Source: Ectopseudomonas chengduensis
Lineage (GTDB): Bacteria > Pseudomonadota > Gammaproteobacteria > Pseudomonadales > Pseudomonadaceae
Direction: 5' to 3'
Assembly (NCBI RefSeq): GCF_900102635.1
Contig: NZ_FMZQ01000001.1
Location: forward strand, 248,001-312,000
DNA length: 64,000 nucleotides
Shown in pieces: positions 44,200 to 52,149 of the stretch. The notes under the pieces were generated by a model. The model had not been told where the DNA came from. It worked only from the letters and a program-made list of their open reading frames with translations, and ran no database searches. Numbering within the stretch: the stretch's first letter is position 1; every line of letters begins with the position of its first letter. A program made the position numbers and the translations under genes.

Positions 44200-45102
44200 A
44201 TGAGCACCGCCCAAGTCGAACGCGTGGAACTGGATCAACTGGTCTGCTGGCGCATTCGTGCCGCCGACAGCGAATTGCTGGTGGCCCAGCAGGGTGCGCA
44301 GATTCTCAGTTACCAGCAGGGCGAGCAGCCGCCGCTGATCTGGCTAAGCCCGGATGCGGCCTACCAACGTGGCCAAAGCGTGCGTGGTGGTGTGCCGGTG
44401 TGCTGGCCCTGGTTCGGTGACCTGCGGCGCAATCCGCAGGCCGTGCAGGCGCACTACCATCAGGAGCAGGCGCCGGCCCACGGCCTGGTGCGAGCGCTGG
44501 ACTGGGAGCTGCTGGGCATCGACGAGGAGGACGACACTGTCACTCTGCGCTTTGCCTATGACACGCGTAATCAGCCGCTGGACGGCTGGCCCAGGGACGT
44601 CGGCCTGACCTTCGTCGTGCGTCTGGCGCAGGATCTCAGCATGAGCCTGGAAACCCACAATCGCGGTGACACGCCCCTGACCCTGAGCCAGGCGCTGCAC
44701 AGCTACTTCGCCGTCAGCGACGTGCGCCAGGTCAGCGTCGAGGGGCTGCAGGCCTGTCGTTACCTCGACACCCTGTTGGACTGGCAGGAGCTGCGTCAGC
44801 AGGACGAACTGGGATTCAGCGCCGAGACGGATCGCATCTACCTCGATACCCCCGCGCGGCTGAGTATCGTCGACCCCGGCTGGGGGCGGCGCATCCATCT
44901 GGATGCCCGTGGTTCACGTTCGGCCGTGCTGTGGAATCCGTGGGTCGACAAGGCCAAGCGCCTCTCGCAATTTCCCGACGACGCCTGGCAGAACATGCTC
45001 TGCATCGAGACGGCCAATGTGCTTGAGGATGTCCTGCAACTGAAAGCCGACGAGCGGCATCGTCTGGAGCTGCGCCTGTCCAGCGAGCCTCTGCTGAACT
45101 GA
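44200..45102 (+). CDS. D-hexose-6-phosphate mutarotase (YeaD-like)
   Basis: A 300-residue aldose-1-epimerase fold protein of the glucose-6-phosphate 1-epimerase group. Characteristic segments are RGGVPVCWPWFGDLR near residue 64, APAHGLVRALDWELL near residue 91 (catalytic His), the LSQALHSYFAVSDV region with the second His near residue 165, and NPWVDKAKRLSQFPDD near residue 245. It speeds alpha/beta conversion of hexose phosphates in the cytoplasm. ATG 44200 has GAGG five bases upstream. It is the last gene before the T6SS island-like block. Confidence 0.92.
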   Translation: MSTAQVERVELDQLVCWRIRAADSELLVAQQGAQILSYQQGEQPPLIWLSPDAAYQRGQSVRGGVPVCWPWFGDLRRNPQAVQAHYHQEQAPAHGLVRALDWELLGIDEEDDTVTLRFAYDTRNQPLDGWPRDVGLTFVVRLAQDLSMSLETHNRGDTPLTLSQALHSYFAVSDVRQVSVEGLQACRYLDTLLDWQELRQQDELGFSAETDRIYLDTPARLSIVDPGWGRRIHLDARGSRSAVLWNPWVDKAKRLSQFPDDAWQNMLCIETANVLEDVLQLKADERHRLELRLSSEPLLN

Positions 45103-45369
45103 CAGGCGCTGAGCTGGCTGGCTGTCCTGGCATAAAGCCAGCTCTCTGGACAGTGGCTGGCATCACAAAAAATAATATCAATGCGCCAGTAAGTGTGATG
45201 CGCCACTAATTTGCTAGTAAGTAATTTCTTACAACTATCCAAGGGCTTATCTGAAACGCAAAACATCGATAACAACTTGTCCTAAGTGCGAGACAAATAG
45301 TCGGCTCTAGCGTTCCGGTAATAATTTGAAAGATGTCGACGAATGTTAGGTGTTTCACACTTTGGGCGG

Positions 45370-45398
45370 TTGCTCACCTCGGGTCATGGGGCTAGGAT
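45370..45398 (+). promoter_or_regulatory. Sigma-70 promoter of the tss operon
   Basis: TTGCTC (45370-45375), an exact 17-base spacer and TAGGAT (45393-45398). The predicted start, near 45405, leaves a leader of about 130 bases before tssA. Confidence 0.6.
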
Positions 45399-45416
45399 GC
45401 CCGACCTATAAGGATC

Positions 45417-45459
45417 TTGCGCAATTTGTTGCACAAACAACTGCGCAAAAAGTTGCGCA
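45417..45459 (+). promoter_or_regulatory. T6SS leader with competing hairpins
   Basis: Block 1 TTGCGCA (45417-45423) can pair with block 2 TGCGCAA (45442-45448), reinforced by inner TTGTT/AACAA (45426-45430 with 45436-45440). Block 2 can instead pair with block 3 TTGCGCA (45453-45459) across a four-base AAAG loop. The two stems exclude one another. The same blocks could alternatively be protein-binding repeats in DNA. Confidence 0.5.
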
Positions 45460-45536
45460 CTGCGATGTTTTCTCTAAGCCATAGCGGCGATATGAGATTT
45501 CGCGGAAGTTGCCCACTTTAATAGTCGAGTCATGGA

Positions 45537-47099
45537 ATGACGTACTCCAGCAAGCTCACCGCTCATTATCTCAATCTGGCCAAATCCCCTATTAATGAAG
45601 GGAACTTCGCCGGTGAAGACGTGCGTTATTCCAGCGAATACGAAATGCTGGAAACCGAGCTGGGCAAGGCCTCGTCGCTGCATGAAACCGGCGCTATCGA
45701 CTGGCAGAAGGTACGCGAGGGCAGCGAGAACCTGCTGACCACCCAGTCCAAGGATTTGCGGGCCGCCACCTGGCTGACCTGGGGCCTTTTCCAGCGCGAA
45801 TCCTTCGCCGGCCTGCAGGCCGGTCTGAACCTGCTGCACTACCTTTGCGAGCACCATTGGCACGAGTTGCACCCGCGCAAGGCGCGTACCCGCACTGCCG
45901 CCATCAACTGGCTGTTGCCGCGCCTGGAGCAGGCGCTGGCCGAACACGTGCCGATCAGCGAACAGCTGCCGCTGTTTCGCCGCCTGGCCGAACACCTGCA
46001 CGGTCTGGAAGCCGCCCTGTCGAGCCACCTCGGCGAGGACTCGCCGCTGCTGCTGCCGCTGTGCCGCCGCCTCGACGAGCAGATCAAGCGCGCCAGCCAG
46101 GGCCAGGCCGAGCCGGGCACAGTCGGCGCTGCCATCGCCCAGGTCAAGCAAGTCGCTACCCAGATCATCACCGGCAGCGGCCCCATCGAAAGCGAGAAGG
46201 ATGCGCACAAGGCCCTGCGCAGCCAGCAGGATGCCGCTCGCCCGCTGTGCGCCTGGTGGCTGAAGAACAAGGCCACCGACCTCAAGCCGCTGCGCCTGGC
46301 GCGCACCCTGCTGTGGCTGCCCATCGAGTCGCTGCCCGAGCGTAACGCCGAACAGATCACCGCCCTGCGCGGCCTGCCAGCCGACAAGCTGGCGTCCTAC
46401 AAGGAGCGCTTCGCCCAGGGCGCCTATGCCGATTTGCTCGCTGACCTCGAAGCCAGCATCGCCCGTGCGCCGTTCTGGCTCGACGGCCAGCGCTTGGTCT
46501 GGGAATGCCTGCAGGAGCTCAAGGCCGAACAGGCCATGCGCGAGGTGGAAATCCAGTTCGCCCTGTTCCTGCAGCGTGTTCCCGGTCTGGACGAGCTGCG
46601 TTTTCACGACGGCGTGCCCTTCGCCGACGCCGAAACCCGTGCCTGGATCGGCGCCCACGTGCTGCCGCACCTGCAGGCGCCGGAAGTGGAGAAGAAGCCA
46701 GTTGCCAGCGAGCAGGGTGCCACACCGCCCTGGGAGGAAGCCCTGCAGCAGGTGCTACCCGGGCTGCGCAAGGACGGCCTGAAAGCCGCCGTGCAACAGC
46801 TCAAGCAAGGCATGTCGCGTGCCCGTGGCGGCCGCGAGCGTTTCTTCTGGCAACTGACCCTGGCCCGCCTGTGCTTCGCCGCGAAGAAGTACGACCTGGC
46901 CAAGACCCAACTCGAATCGCTCGACCAGACGCTGCAAGCCTCCGGTCTCGGCGAGTGGGAACCCGATCTCGCCCTGGATGTGCTGCGTTTGCTGCACAAC
47001 TGCTGCGAGCTCCTGCCGCAGAACCATGCAGTGCGCGACAGCAAGGACGAGATCTATCGCAGGTTGTGCCACCTCGACCTCGAGGTGGTGCTGGAGTAA
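45537..47099 (+). CDS. tssA: Type VI secretion protein TssA
   Basis: A 520-residue cytoplasmic T6SS protein with an ImpA-type N-terminal domain (EMLETELGKASSLHETGAID, then WLTWGLFQRESFAGLQAGL, residues about 36-110). The C-terminal half resembles the VasJ/TssA2 extension, ending LDLALDVLRLLHNCCELLP-like helices. TssA proteins prime and cap sheath polymerisation at the baseplate. It is first in the operon; the RBS is weak and the ATG at 45537 is the earliest giving the family N-terminus. tssB follows after 55 bases. The position matches hsiA2 of the P. aeruginosa H2-T6SS. Confidence 0.93.
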   Translation: MTYSSKLTAHYLNLAKSPINEGNFAGEDVRYSSEYEMLETELGKASSLHETGAIDWQKVREGSENLLTTQSKDLRAATWLTWGLFQRESFAGLQAGLNLLHYLCEHHWHELHPRKARTRTAAINWLLPRLEQALAEHVPISEQLPLFRRLAEHLHGLEAALSSHLGEDSPLLLPLCRRLDEQIKRASQGQAEPGTVGAAIAQVKQVATQIITGSGPIESEKDAHKALRSQQDAARPLCAWWLKNKATDLKPLRLARTLLWLPIESLPERNAEQITALRGLPADKLASYKERFAQGAYADLLADLEASIARAPFWLDGQRLVWECLQELKAEQAMREVEIQFALFLQRVPGLDELRFHDGVPFADAETRAWIGAHVLPHLQAPEVEKKPVASEQGATPPWEEALQQVLPGLRKDGLKAAVQQLKQGMSRARGGRERFFWQLTLARLCFAAKKYDLAKTQLESLDQTLQASGLGEWEPDLALDVLRLLHNCCELLPQNHAVRDSKDEIYRRLCHLDLEVVLE

Positions 47100-47154
47100 G
47101 GCGCCAACACGCCCAATCAAGGCCTCCGGGCCATCAACGCAAAGGAGAACACCC

Positions 47155-47661
47155 ATGGCCAAAGAAGGCTCGGTAGCCCCCAAGGAACGCATTAACGTCA
47201 CTTTCAAACCCGCTACCGGCGGCGCCCAGGAAGAGATCGAACTGCCACTGAAACTGATGGTTCTGGGTGATTTCACCCAGCGCGCCGACGATCGCAAGAT
47301 CGAAGACCGCAAGCCGATCAGCATCGACAAGAACAGCTTCGACGAAGTATTGGCCAAGCAGGAACTCAACCTGACTTTCGCCGTGCCTAACCGTCTGCAG
47401 GACGAGCCGACCGACGACGAAATGGCCGTGCAGCTGAACATCAACTCGATGAAGGACTTCAACCCGGCCAACCTGGTCGAGCAAGTGCCTGAACTGAAAA
47501 AGCTGATGGAACTGCGCGACGCCCTGGTCGCCCTGAAAGGCCCACTGGGTAATGCCCCGGCCTTCCGCAAAGCGATCGAAAGCGTATTGGCTGACGACGA
47601 CTCGCGTGACCGCGTACTCGGTGAACTCGGCCTGGCTGCCCAAGGCAAGCTGGACTCCTGA
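47155..47661 (+). CDS. tssB: T6SS sheath small subunit TssB (VipA)
   Basis: A 168-residue protein that forms the contractile sheath with TssC. The N-terminus MAKEGSVAPKERINVTFKP and the LPLKLMVLGDFTQRADDRKIEDRKPISI segment are the VipA signature, and NINSMKDFNPANLVEQVPEL is the conserved helix region. AAAGGAG lies eight bases before the start at 47155. tssC begins 24 bases downstream. Confidence 0.97.
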   Translation: MAKEGSVAPKERINVTFKPATGGAQEEIELPLKLMVLGDFTQRADDRKIEDRKPISIDKNSFDEVLAKQELNLTFAVPNRLQDEPTDDEMAVQLNINSMKDFNPANLVEQVPELKKLMELRDALVALKGPLGNAPAFRKAIESVLADDDSRDRVLGELGLAAQGKLDS

Positions 47662-47685
47662 TTCAATTAACAAGGAAGCTAATTC

Positions 47686-49161
47686 ATGAGCACTAGTGCA
47701 GCAGTAGAGAGCGGTCGCAGCGCCGCCGACCTCGGCATCCTCGACCGCATCATTGCCGAGACCAAACTGACTCCGGGCGACGAAGCCTATGACATCGCCA
47801 AGCGCGGTGTATCGGCCTTTATCGAAGAGTTGCTGAAGCCGCAAAACGAAAATGAGCCAGTAAAAAAGGCCATGGTCGACCGCATGATCGCGGAGATCGA
47901 CGCCAAGCTCAGCCGGCAGATGGACGAAATCCTCCACAACGCCGAGTTCCAGGCGCTGGAATCCTCCTGGCGCGGCCTCAAGCTGCTGGTGGATCGCACC
48001 AACTTCCGCGAAAACATCAAGCTGGAGATCATCAACGCCTCCAAGCAGGATCTGCTGGATGACTTCGAAGACAGCCCGGAAATCATGCAGTCCGGCCTGT
48101 ACAAGCACATCTACACCGCTGAATATGGCCAGTTCGGTGGCCAGCCAGTTGGCGCCCTGATCGCCAACTACTTCTTCGACCCGAGCGCGCCTGACGTCAA
48201 AACGATGCAGTACGTCGCCAGCGTCGCCTGCATGTCGCATGCACCGTTTATCGCAGCGGCAGGTCCGAAGTTCTTCGGCCTGGAAAGCTTCACCGGCCTG
48301 CCAGACCTGAAAGATTTGAAAGATCACTTCGAAGGCCCGCAATTCGCCAAATGGCAGAGTTTCCGCGAGCAGGAAGATGCCCGCTACGTCGGCCTGACCG
48401 TACCGCGCTTCCTGCTGCGCAACCCGTACGACCCGGAAGACAACCCGGTGAAGACCTTCGTCTACAAAGAAAACGTCGCCAACAGCCACGAGCATTACCT
48501 GTGGGGCAACACCGCCTACACCTTCGCCTCCAAGCTGACCGACAGCTTCGCCAAGTTTCGCTGGTGCCCGAACATCATCGGCCCGCAGAGCGGTGGCGCG
48601 GTAGAAGACCTGCCGCTGCACCACTTCGAAAGCATGGGCGAGATCGAAACCAAGATCCCGACCGAAGTACTGGTCTCCGACCGTCGTGAATACGAGCTGG
48701 CCGAAGAAGGCTTTATCGCCCTGACCATGCGCAAAGGCAGCGACAACGCCGCGTTCTTCTCCGCCAACTCGACGCAGAAGCCGAAATTCTTCGGCATCAG
48801 CGAAGAAGGCAAGACCGCCGAACTGAACTACAAACTCGGCACCCAGCTGCCGTACATGTTCATCATCAACCGCCTGGCCCACTACCTGAAAGTGCTGCAG
48901 CGCGAGCAGATCGGCGCATGGAAAGAGCGCACCGACCTCGAACTGGAACTCAACAAGTGGATCCGCCAGTTCGTCGCCGACCAGGAAAACCCGAGCTCCG
49001 AAGTGCGTAGCCGTCGTCCGCTGCGCGCCGCCCAAGTGATCGTCAGCGATGTCGATGGTGAGCCGGGCTGGTACCGCGTCAGCCTCAACGTGCGCCCGCA
49101 CTTCAAGTACATGGGTGCCGATTTCACCCTGTCGCTGGTCGGCAAGCTGGACAAGGAATAA
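47686..49161 (+). CDS. tssC: T6SS sheath large subunit TssC (VipB)
   Basis: A 491-residue sheath subunit. Conserved segments include AEFQALESSWRGLKLLVDRT near residue 88, the GQPVGALIANYFFDPSAPDV stretch near residue 150, and LPYMFIINRLAHYLKVLQRE near residue 390. The C-terminus ends with the FKYMGADFTLSLVGKLD strand. Together with TssB it forms helical sheath around the Hcp tube; ClpV disassembles it after contraction. AAGGAAG precedes the ATG. Translation is likely balanced with tssB by proximity. Confidence 0.97.
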   Translation: MSTSAAVESGRSAADLGILDRIIAETKLTPGDEAYDIAKRGVSAFIEELLKPQNENEPVKKAMVDRMIAEIDAKLSRQMDEILHNAEFQALESSWRGLKLLVDRTNFRENIKLEIINASKQDLLDDFEDSPEIMQSGLYKHIYTAEYGQFGGQPVGALIANYFFDPSAPDVKTMQYVASVACMSHAPFIAAAGPKFFGLESFTGLPDLKDLKDHFEGPQFAKWQSFREQEDARYVGLTVPRFLLRNPYDPEDNPVKTFVYKENVANSHEHYLWGNTAYTFASKLTDSFAKFRWCPNIIGPQSGGAVEDLPLHHFESMGEIETKIPTEVLVSDRREYELAEEGFIALTMRKGSDNAAFFSANSTQKPKFFGISEEGKTAELNYKLGTQLPYMFIINRLAHYLKVLQREQIGAWKERTDLELELNKWIRQFVADQENPSSEVRSRRPLRAAQVIVSDVDGEPGWYRVSLNVRPHFKYMGADFTLSLVGKLDKE

Positions 49162-49167
49162 GCATCC

Positions 49168-49596
49168 ATGGCCGGGTACGGAAGCCTGTTCGAACGCCTC
49201 GGCGGTGAAGCCAGCCAGCGTGCTGGCTGGAGCCGCGAGGTCTCCGCCATGGCGTCGGTGGCTACCCACCTGGCGAAAATGCTCAGCACCCGGGCGGGCA
49301 GCGTGCAAACGTTGCCCGACTACGGGTTGCCCGATTTGAACGATATGCGCCTGTCGCTGCACGATTCGCTGCAGCAGGCACGTATCGCCATCGAACGCTT
49401 TATCGAAGTGTACGAACCGCGTTTAAGCGAAGTGCGGGTGATTTCCCTGCCGCGTACCCATGACCCTTTGCGTCAGGCCTTCGCCATCGACGCGATGCTG
49501 GAAATGGACGGCATCAGGCGTCAGGTCAGTTTCTCCGCGAGCCTGGATGGCAGCGGTCAGGTCAACGTCAACCCAGGAGCGTCACATGTCCGGTAA
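49168..49596 (+). CDS. tssE: T6SS baseplate protein TssE (gp25-like)
   Basis: A 142-residue wedge protein homologous to phage T4 gp25. GYGSLFERLGGE is the typical N-terminus, and LNDMRLSLHDSLQQARIAIERFIEVYEPRL followed by VRVISLPRTHDPLRQAF is the lysozyme-like gp25 core (without lysozyme activity). It starts six bases after tssC. Its last 11 bases overlap the PAAR gene. Confidence 0.93.
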   Translation: MAGYGSLFERLGGEASQRAGWSREVSAMASVATHLAKMLSTRAGSVQTLPDYGLPDLNDMRLSLHDSLQQARIAIERFIEVYEPRLSEVRVISLPRTHDPLRQAFAIDAMLEMDGIRRQVSFSASLDGSGQVNVNPGASHVR

Positions 49597-49861
49597 ACCC
49601 GCCGCCCGCCTGAGCGATCCCACTGCCTGCCCGATTCCCGGCCACGGCACCAACCCGATCGCCGCCGGCTCACCCGACGTGCTGTTCGACAGCCTGCCCG
49701 CTGCGCGCATGGGCGATGCCTCCGCCTGCGGCGGCACTATGTCCGGCGCGGTGATTCCTACCGTGCTGATCAACGGCAAGCCGGCGGCGGTGGTGGGTAG
49801 CGTGGGCAGTCATGGCAATACCGTGGTGGCTGGCTCCGGCACCGTGTTGATTGGCGGTTGA
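49586..49861 (+). CDS. PAAR-domain spike-tip protein
   Basis: A 91-residue protein consisting of one PAAR domain and nothing else. Repeats such as ARLSDPTACPIPGHGTNP, RMGDASACGGTMSGAV and VVGSVGSHGNTVVAGSGTVLIGG supply the His and Cys residues that bind the zinc at the cone tip. PAAR proteins sharpen the VgrG spike. With no toxin extension it would act as a structural tip or bind separate effectors. AGGAG lies before the ATG at 49586, and it overlaps tssE by 11 bases. It is not part of the H2-T6SS core order between tssE and tssF in P. aeruginosa, so it looks like an insertion. Confidence 0.93.
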   Translation: MSGKPAARLSDPTACPIPGHGTNPIAAGSPDVLFDSLPAARMGDASACGGTMSGAVIPTVLINGKPAAVVGSVGSHGNTVVAGSGTVLIGG

Positions 49862-49871
49862 GTCGCTCGTG

Positions 49872-50357
49872 ATGAATCGTCATCTGCGTTCTCGGGTTCG
49901 ATGGAGCTATCTGCTGGCAGTGCTTGCGCTGCAGGGGTGCGTGTTGGCCCCGCATGCGGCGCCGATCAACCCGGCTATCGATGGGCGTCTAGTTTCCGCA
50001 GAGAACGGTCAGCCGGTGCGTGGTGCGGCGCTCATTCTTGAGGTCGCCAGCGACACCTCGCACAGCTATCAGGTGCGCAGCGACAGTCAGGGTCGATTCG
50101 CCTTTGGCGCCCACGAGGATTGGCGGCTCTTCGCTGTGCTGGCAGATGCGCCGCTGTGCATCGTTGTCATGACGGTCGAAGCGCAAGGGTTCCAGCCACG
50201 GCATTGCGTCTGGACGTCCCGTAATGGTTGCCCGACCCAGAGCCCGCCGATAGGCGACCTGGAATTGATCCCCGCGCAGTGGAATGACCACCGCGCCGAC
50301 GCTTTGCTGGCCAACGCCGGCGATTGTGTCGACCCAGCCACATGGACGAGCCGCTGA
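49872..50357 (+). CDS. T6SS-linked predicted lipoprotein, unknown function
   Basis: A 161-residue protein with a lipoprotein signal (YLLAVLALQGC, Cys at about residue 23). The mature part begins VLAPHAAPINPAIDGRLV and contains a carboxypeptidase-regulatory-like (Ig-like) beta domain: GQPVRGAALILEV, SDSQGRFAFG. Several cysteines (LCIVV, RHCVW, GCPTQ, GDCVD) may form disulfides, which suits a periplasmic location. It lies between the PAAR gene and tssF, starting ten bases after the former and ending one base before the latter. It might be an accessory envelope factor, an immunity-like protein or a PAAR chaperone partner; sequence does not decide. The start is ATG 49872 (GTG 49869 is possible). 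Confidence 0.75.
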   Translation: MNRHLRSRVRWSYLLAVLALQGCVLAPHAAPINPAIDGRLVSAENGQPVRGAALILEVASDTSHSYQVRSDSQGRFAFGAHEDWRLFAVLADAPLCIVVMTVEAQGFQPRHCVWTSRNGCPTQSPPIGDLELIPAQWNDHRADALLANAGDCVDPATWTSR

Positions 50358-50358
50358 G

Positions 50359-52149
50359 ATGTCTTTCAACCACTACTACCAAAGCGAACTCACTGCCCTG
50401 CGCCAACTGGGCAAGCGTTTCGCCGAGCGCAGCCCGGCGTTGGCGCCGTTCCTCGGCCAGGCGGGGCGCGACCCGGACGTCGAGCGTCTGCTCGAAGGCT
50501 TTGCCTTCCTCACCGGGCGCCTGCGGCAGAAGCTCGACGACGAGCTGCCGGAGCTGACTCACTCGCTGATGCATCTGCTGTGGCCGAACTACATGCGCCC
50601 GCTGCCGGCCTTCAGCATGCTGCAGTTCGACCCGTTAACCCGCCCCGGTCCGGCGCTGCCGGTTGGTCGTGGCACGCCGGTAGAAGCCAAGGCCATCGAG
50701 GGCGTCACCTGCCGCTTTCGCACCTGCTTCCCCACCGAAGTGCTGCCGCTGGCGTTGAACGGCCTGGATTACTCGGTCAAGGGTGACGGCGCGCTGCTCA
50801 GCCTGCGTCTGGGCATGAGCGCCGACGGTCATATCGGCGAGATCGGCCTGAACAAGCTGCGTCTGCACCTGGCCGGCGAGCGTTATATCGGTCAGATGCT
50901 CTACCTGGCGCTGCTGCGCAATCTCGGCGGCATCCAGCTGGTGCTGCTCGATGCTGCTGGCAAACCGATGCAGGATGCCTTCGGCCAGACCCTCGGCACG
51001 CTGCAGCTCAAGCCTGAGAAGGTGCAGCCGGTGGGCTTCGCCGAAGACGAGGCGTTGATCCCCTACCCGCTGAATACCTTCCGCGGCTACCGCTATCTGC
51101 AGGAATACTTCGCCTTCCAGGAGAAGTTCCTCTTCGTCGACCTGCTCGGCCTGGAGGCCATTCAAAGCTTGCCCGAGGATCTGCTCAAGCAGGCGCGCGG
51201 CCTGGAGCTGCGTTTCGATATCCACAAGGCGGGCGTGCAGCGTATCCGTCCGACCCTGGAAAACGTGCGCCTGTACTGCACGCCGGTGGTCAACCTGTTC
51301 CAGCATGACGCCATCCCGATCCGCCTCGATGGCAAGCAGGATCAGTACCTGCTGCTGCCGGCCGAGTTCGATTCGCAGCATTGCGGTGTGTTTTCGGTGG
51401 ACCGCGTCACCGGCTGGAAGCCGGGCGGCATGGGCTACGAGGAGTACGTGCCGTTCGAGTCGTTCGAACATGACCCCAGCTTCGACGTGCCGGTGGCGCG
51501 CCCGCACTACAGCGTGCGCCAGCAACCCTCGATGCTCGGCGACGGCCTGGAAACCTGGCTCAGCTTCGGCCTGCGCAACCTCGACCAGCACGAGACACTG
51601 TCCATCGAGCTGACCTGCACCAACCAGAACCTGCCGCGTCAACTGCGCCTGGGCGATATCTGCCTGCCCAGCGAGGACACCCCGGACTTCCTCAGCTTCC
51701 GCAATATCAGCGCCGTTACACCCAGTTATGCGCCGCCGCTGCACCGCGACTTCCTGTGGAAGCTGATTTCCAACATGTCGCTGAACTACCTGTCGCTGGC
51801 CAACGTCGAGGCGCTCAAGGTGATCCTCGAAACCTACGACCTGCCGCGTTACTACGACCAGCACGCCGAGCGCGTCAGCAAGCGCCTGCTCGGGGGCCTC
51901 AAGAACATTGGCCATCGCCACGTCGACCGCCTGCACCGCGGCCTGCCGGTGCGCGGCGTACGCACTGAACTGACCATGAACCCGGAAGGGTATCTGGGTG
52001 AGGGCGACCTGTTCCTCTTCGCCTCGGTACTCAATGAATTTTTCGCCCTCTACGCCAGCCTCAACAGCTACCACGAGCTGCACGTACAGAGCACACAGGG
52101 AGAGTTGTACAAATGGACGCCACGTATGGGGCAGCAGCCCCTGCTCTAA
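50359..52149 (+). CDS. tssF: T6SS baseplate protein TssF
   Basis: A 596-residue baseplate wedge subunit. The N-terminal FNHYYQSELTALRQLGKRFAE, then HLLWPNYMRPLPAFSMLQF near residue 75, and the internal WKLISNMSLNYLSLANVEAL near residue 470 are characteristic of TssF/ImpG. The C-terminal RGLPVRGVRTELTM and LFASVLNEFFALYASLNSYH complete the match. The ATG at 50359 follows the lipoprotein stop by one base, giving translational coupling. It overlaps tssG by 37 bases. TssF pairs with TssG in a TssF2G complex. Confidence 0.96.
   Translation: MSFNHYYQSELTALRQLGKRFAERSPALAPFLGQAGRDPDVERLLEGFAFLTGRLRQKLDDELPELTHSLMHLLWPNYMRPLPAFSMLQFDPLTRPGPALPVGRGTPVEAKAIEGVTCRFRTCFPTEVLPLALNGLDYSVKGDGALLSLRLGMSADGHIGEIGLNKLRLHLAGERYIGQMLYLALLRNLGGIQLVLLDAAGKPMQDAFGQTLGTLQLKPEKVQPVGFAEDEALIPYPLNTFRGYRYLQEYFAFQEKFLFVDLLGLEAIQSLPEDLLKQARGLELRFDIHKAGVQRIRPTLENVRLYCTPVVNLFQHDAIPIRLDGKQDQYLLLPAEFDSQHCGVFSVDRVTGWKPGGMGYEEYVPFESFEHDPSFDVPVARPHYSVRQQPSMLGDGLETWLSFGLRNLDQHETLSIELTCTNQNLPRQLRLGDICLPSEDTPDFLSFRNISAVTPSYAPPLHRDFLWKLISNMSLNYLSLANVEALKVILETYDLPRYYDQHAERVSKRLLGGLKNIGHRHVDRLHRGLPVRGVRTELTMNPEGYLGEGDLFLFASVLNEFFALYASLNSYHELHVQSTQGELYKWTPRMGQQPLL

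Larger units (their letters stand above)
45103..45536. other. A+T-rich 434-base upstream region of the T6SS cluster
   Basis: No gene was found. The stretch 45160-45340 is visibly poorer in G+C than the rest of the window (for example AAAAAATAATATCAAT), as expected for a target of MvaT/H-NS-type silencers. It then contains a sigma-70 promoter (45370-45398) and a leader with three TGCGCAA-type blocks (45417-45459). Confidence 0.65.

Noticed and set aside
45417..45436. Sigma-54 promoter in the tssA leader (TTGCGC...TTGCA)
   Set aside because: There is no GG at -24 and the spacing is one base too long; the GG-N10-GC rule is not met.
47134..49362. A 742-codon minus-strand open frame opposite tssB and tssC
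   Set aside because: It is antisense to two strongly conserved sheath genes and shows His/Val/Gln-rich shadow composition without a family match.
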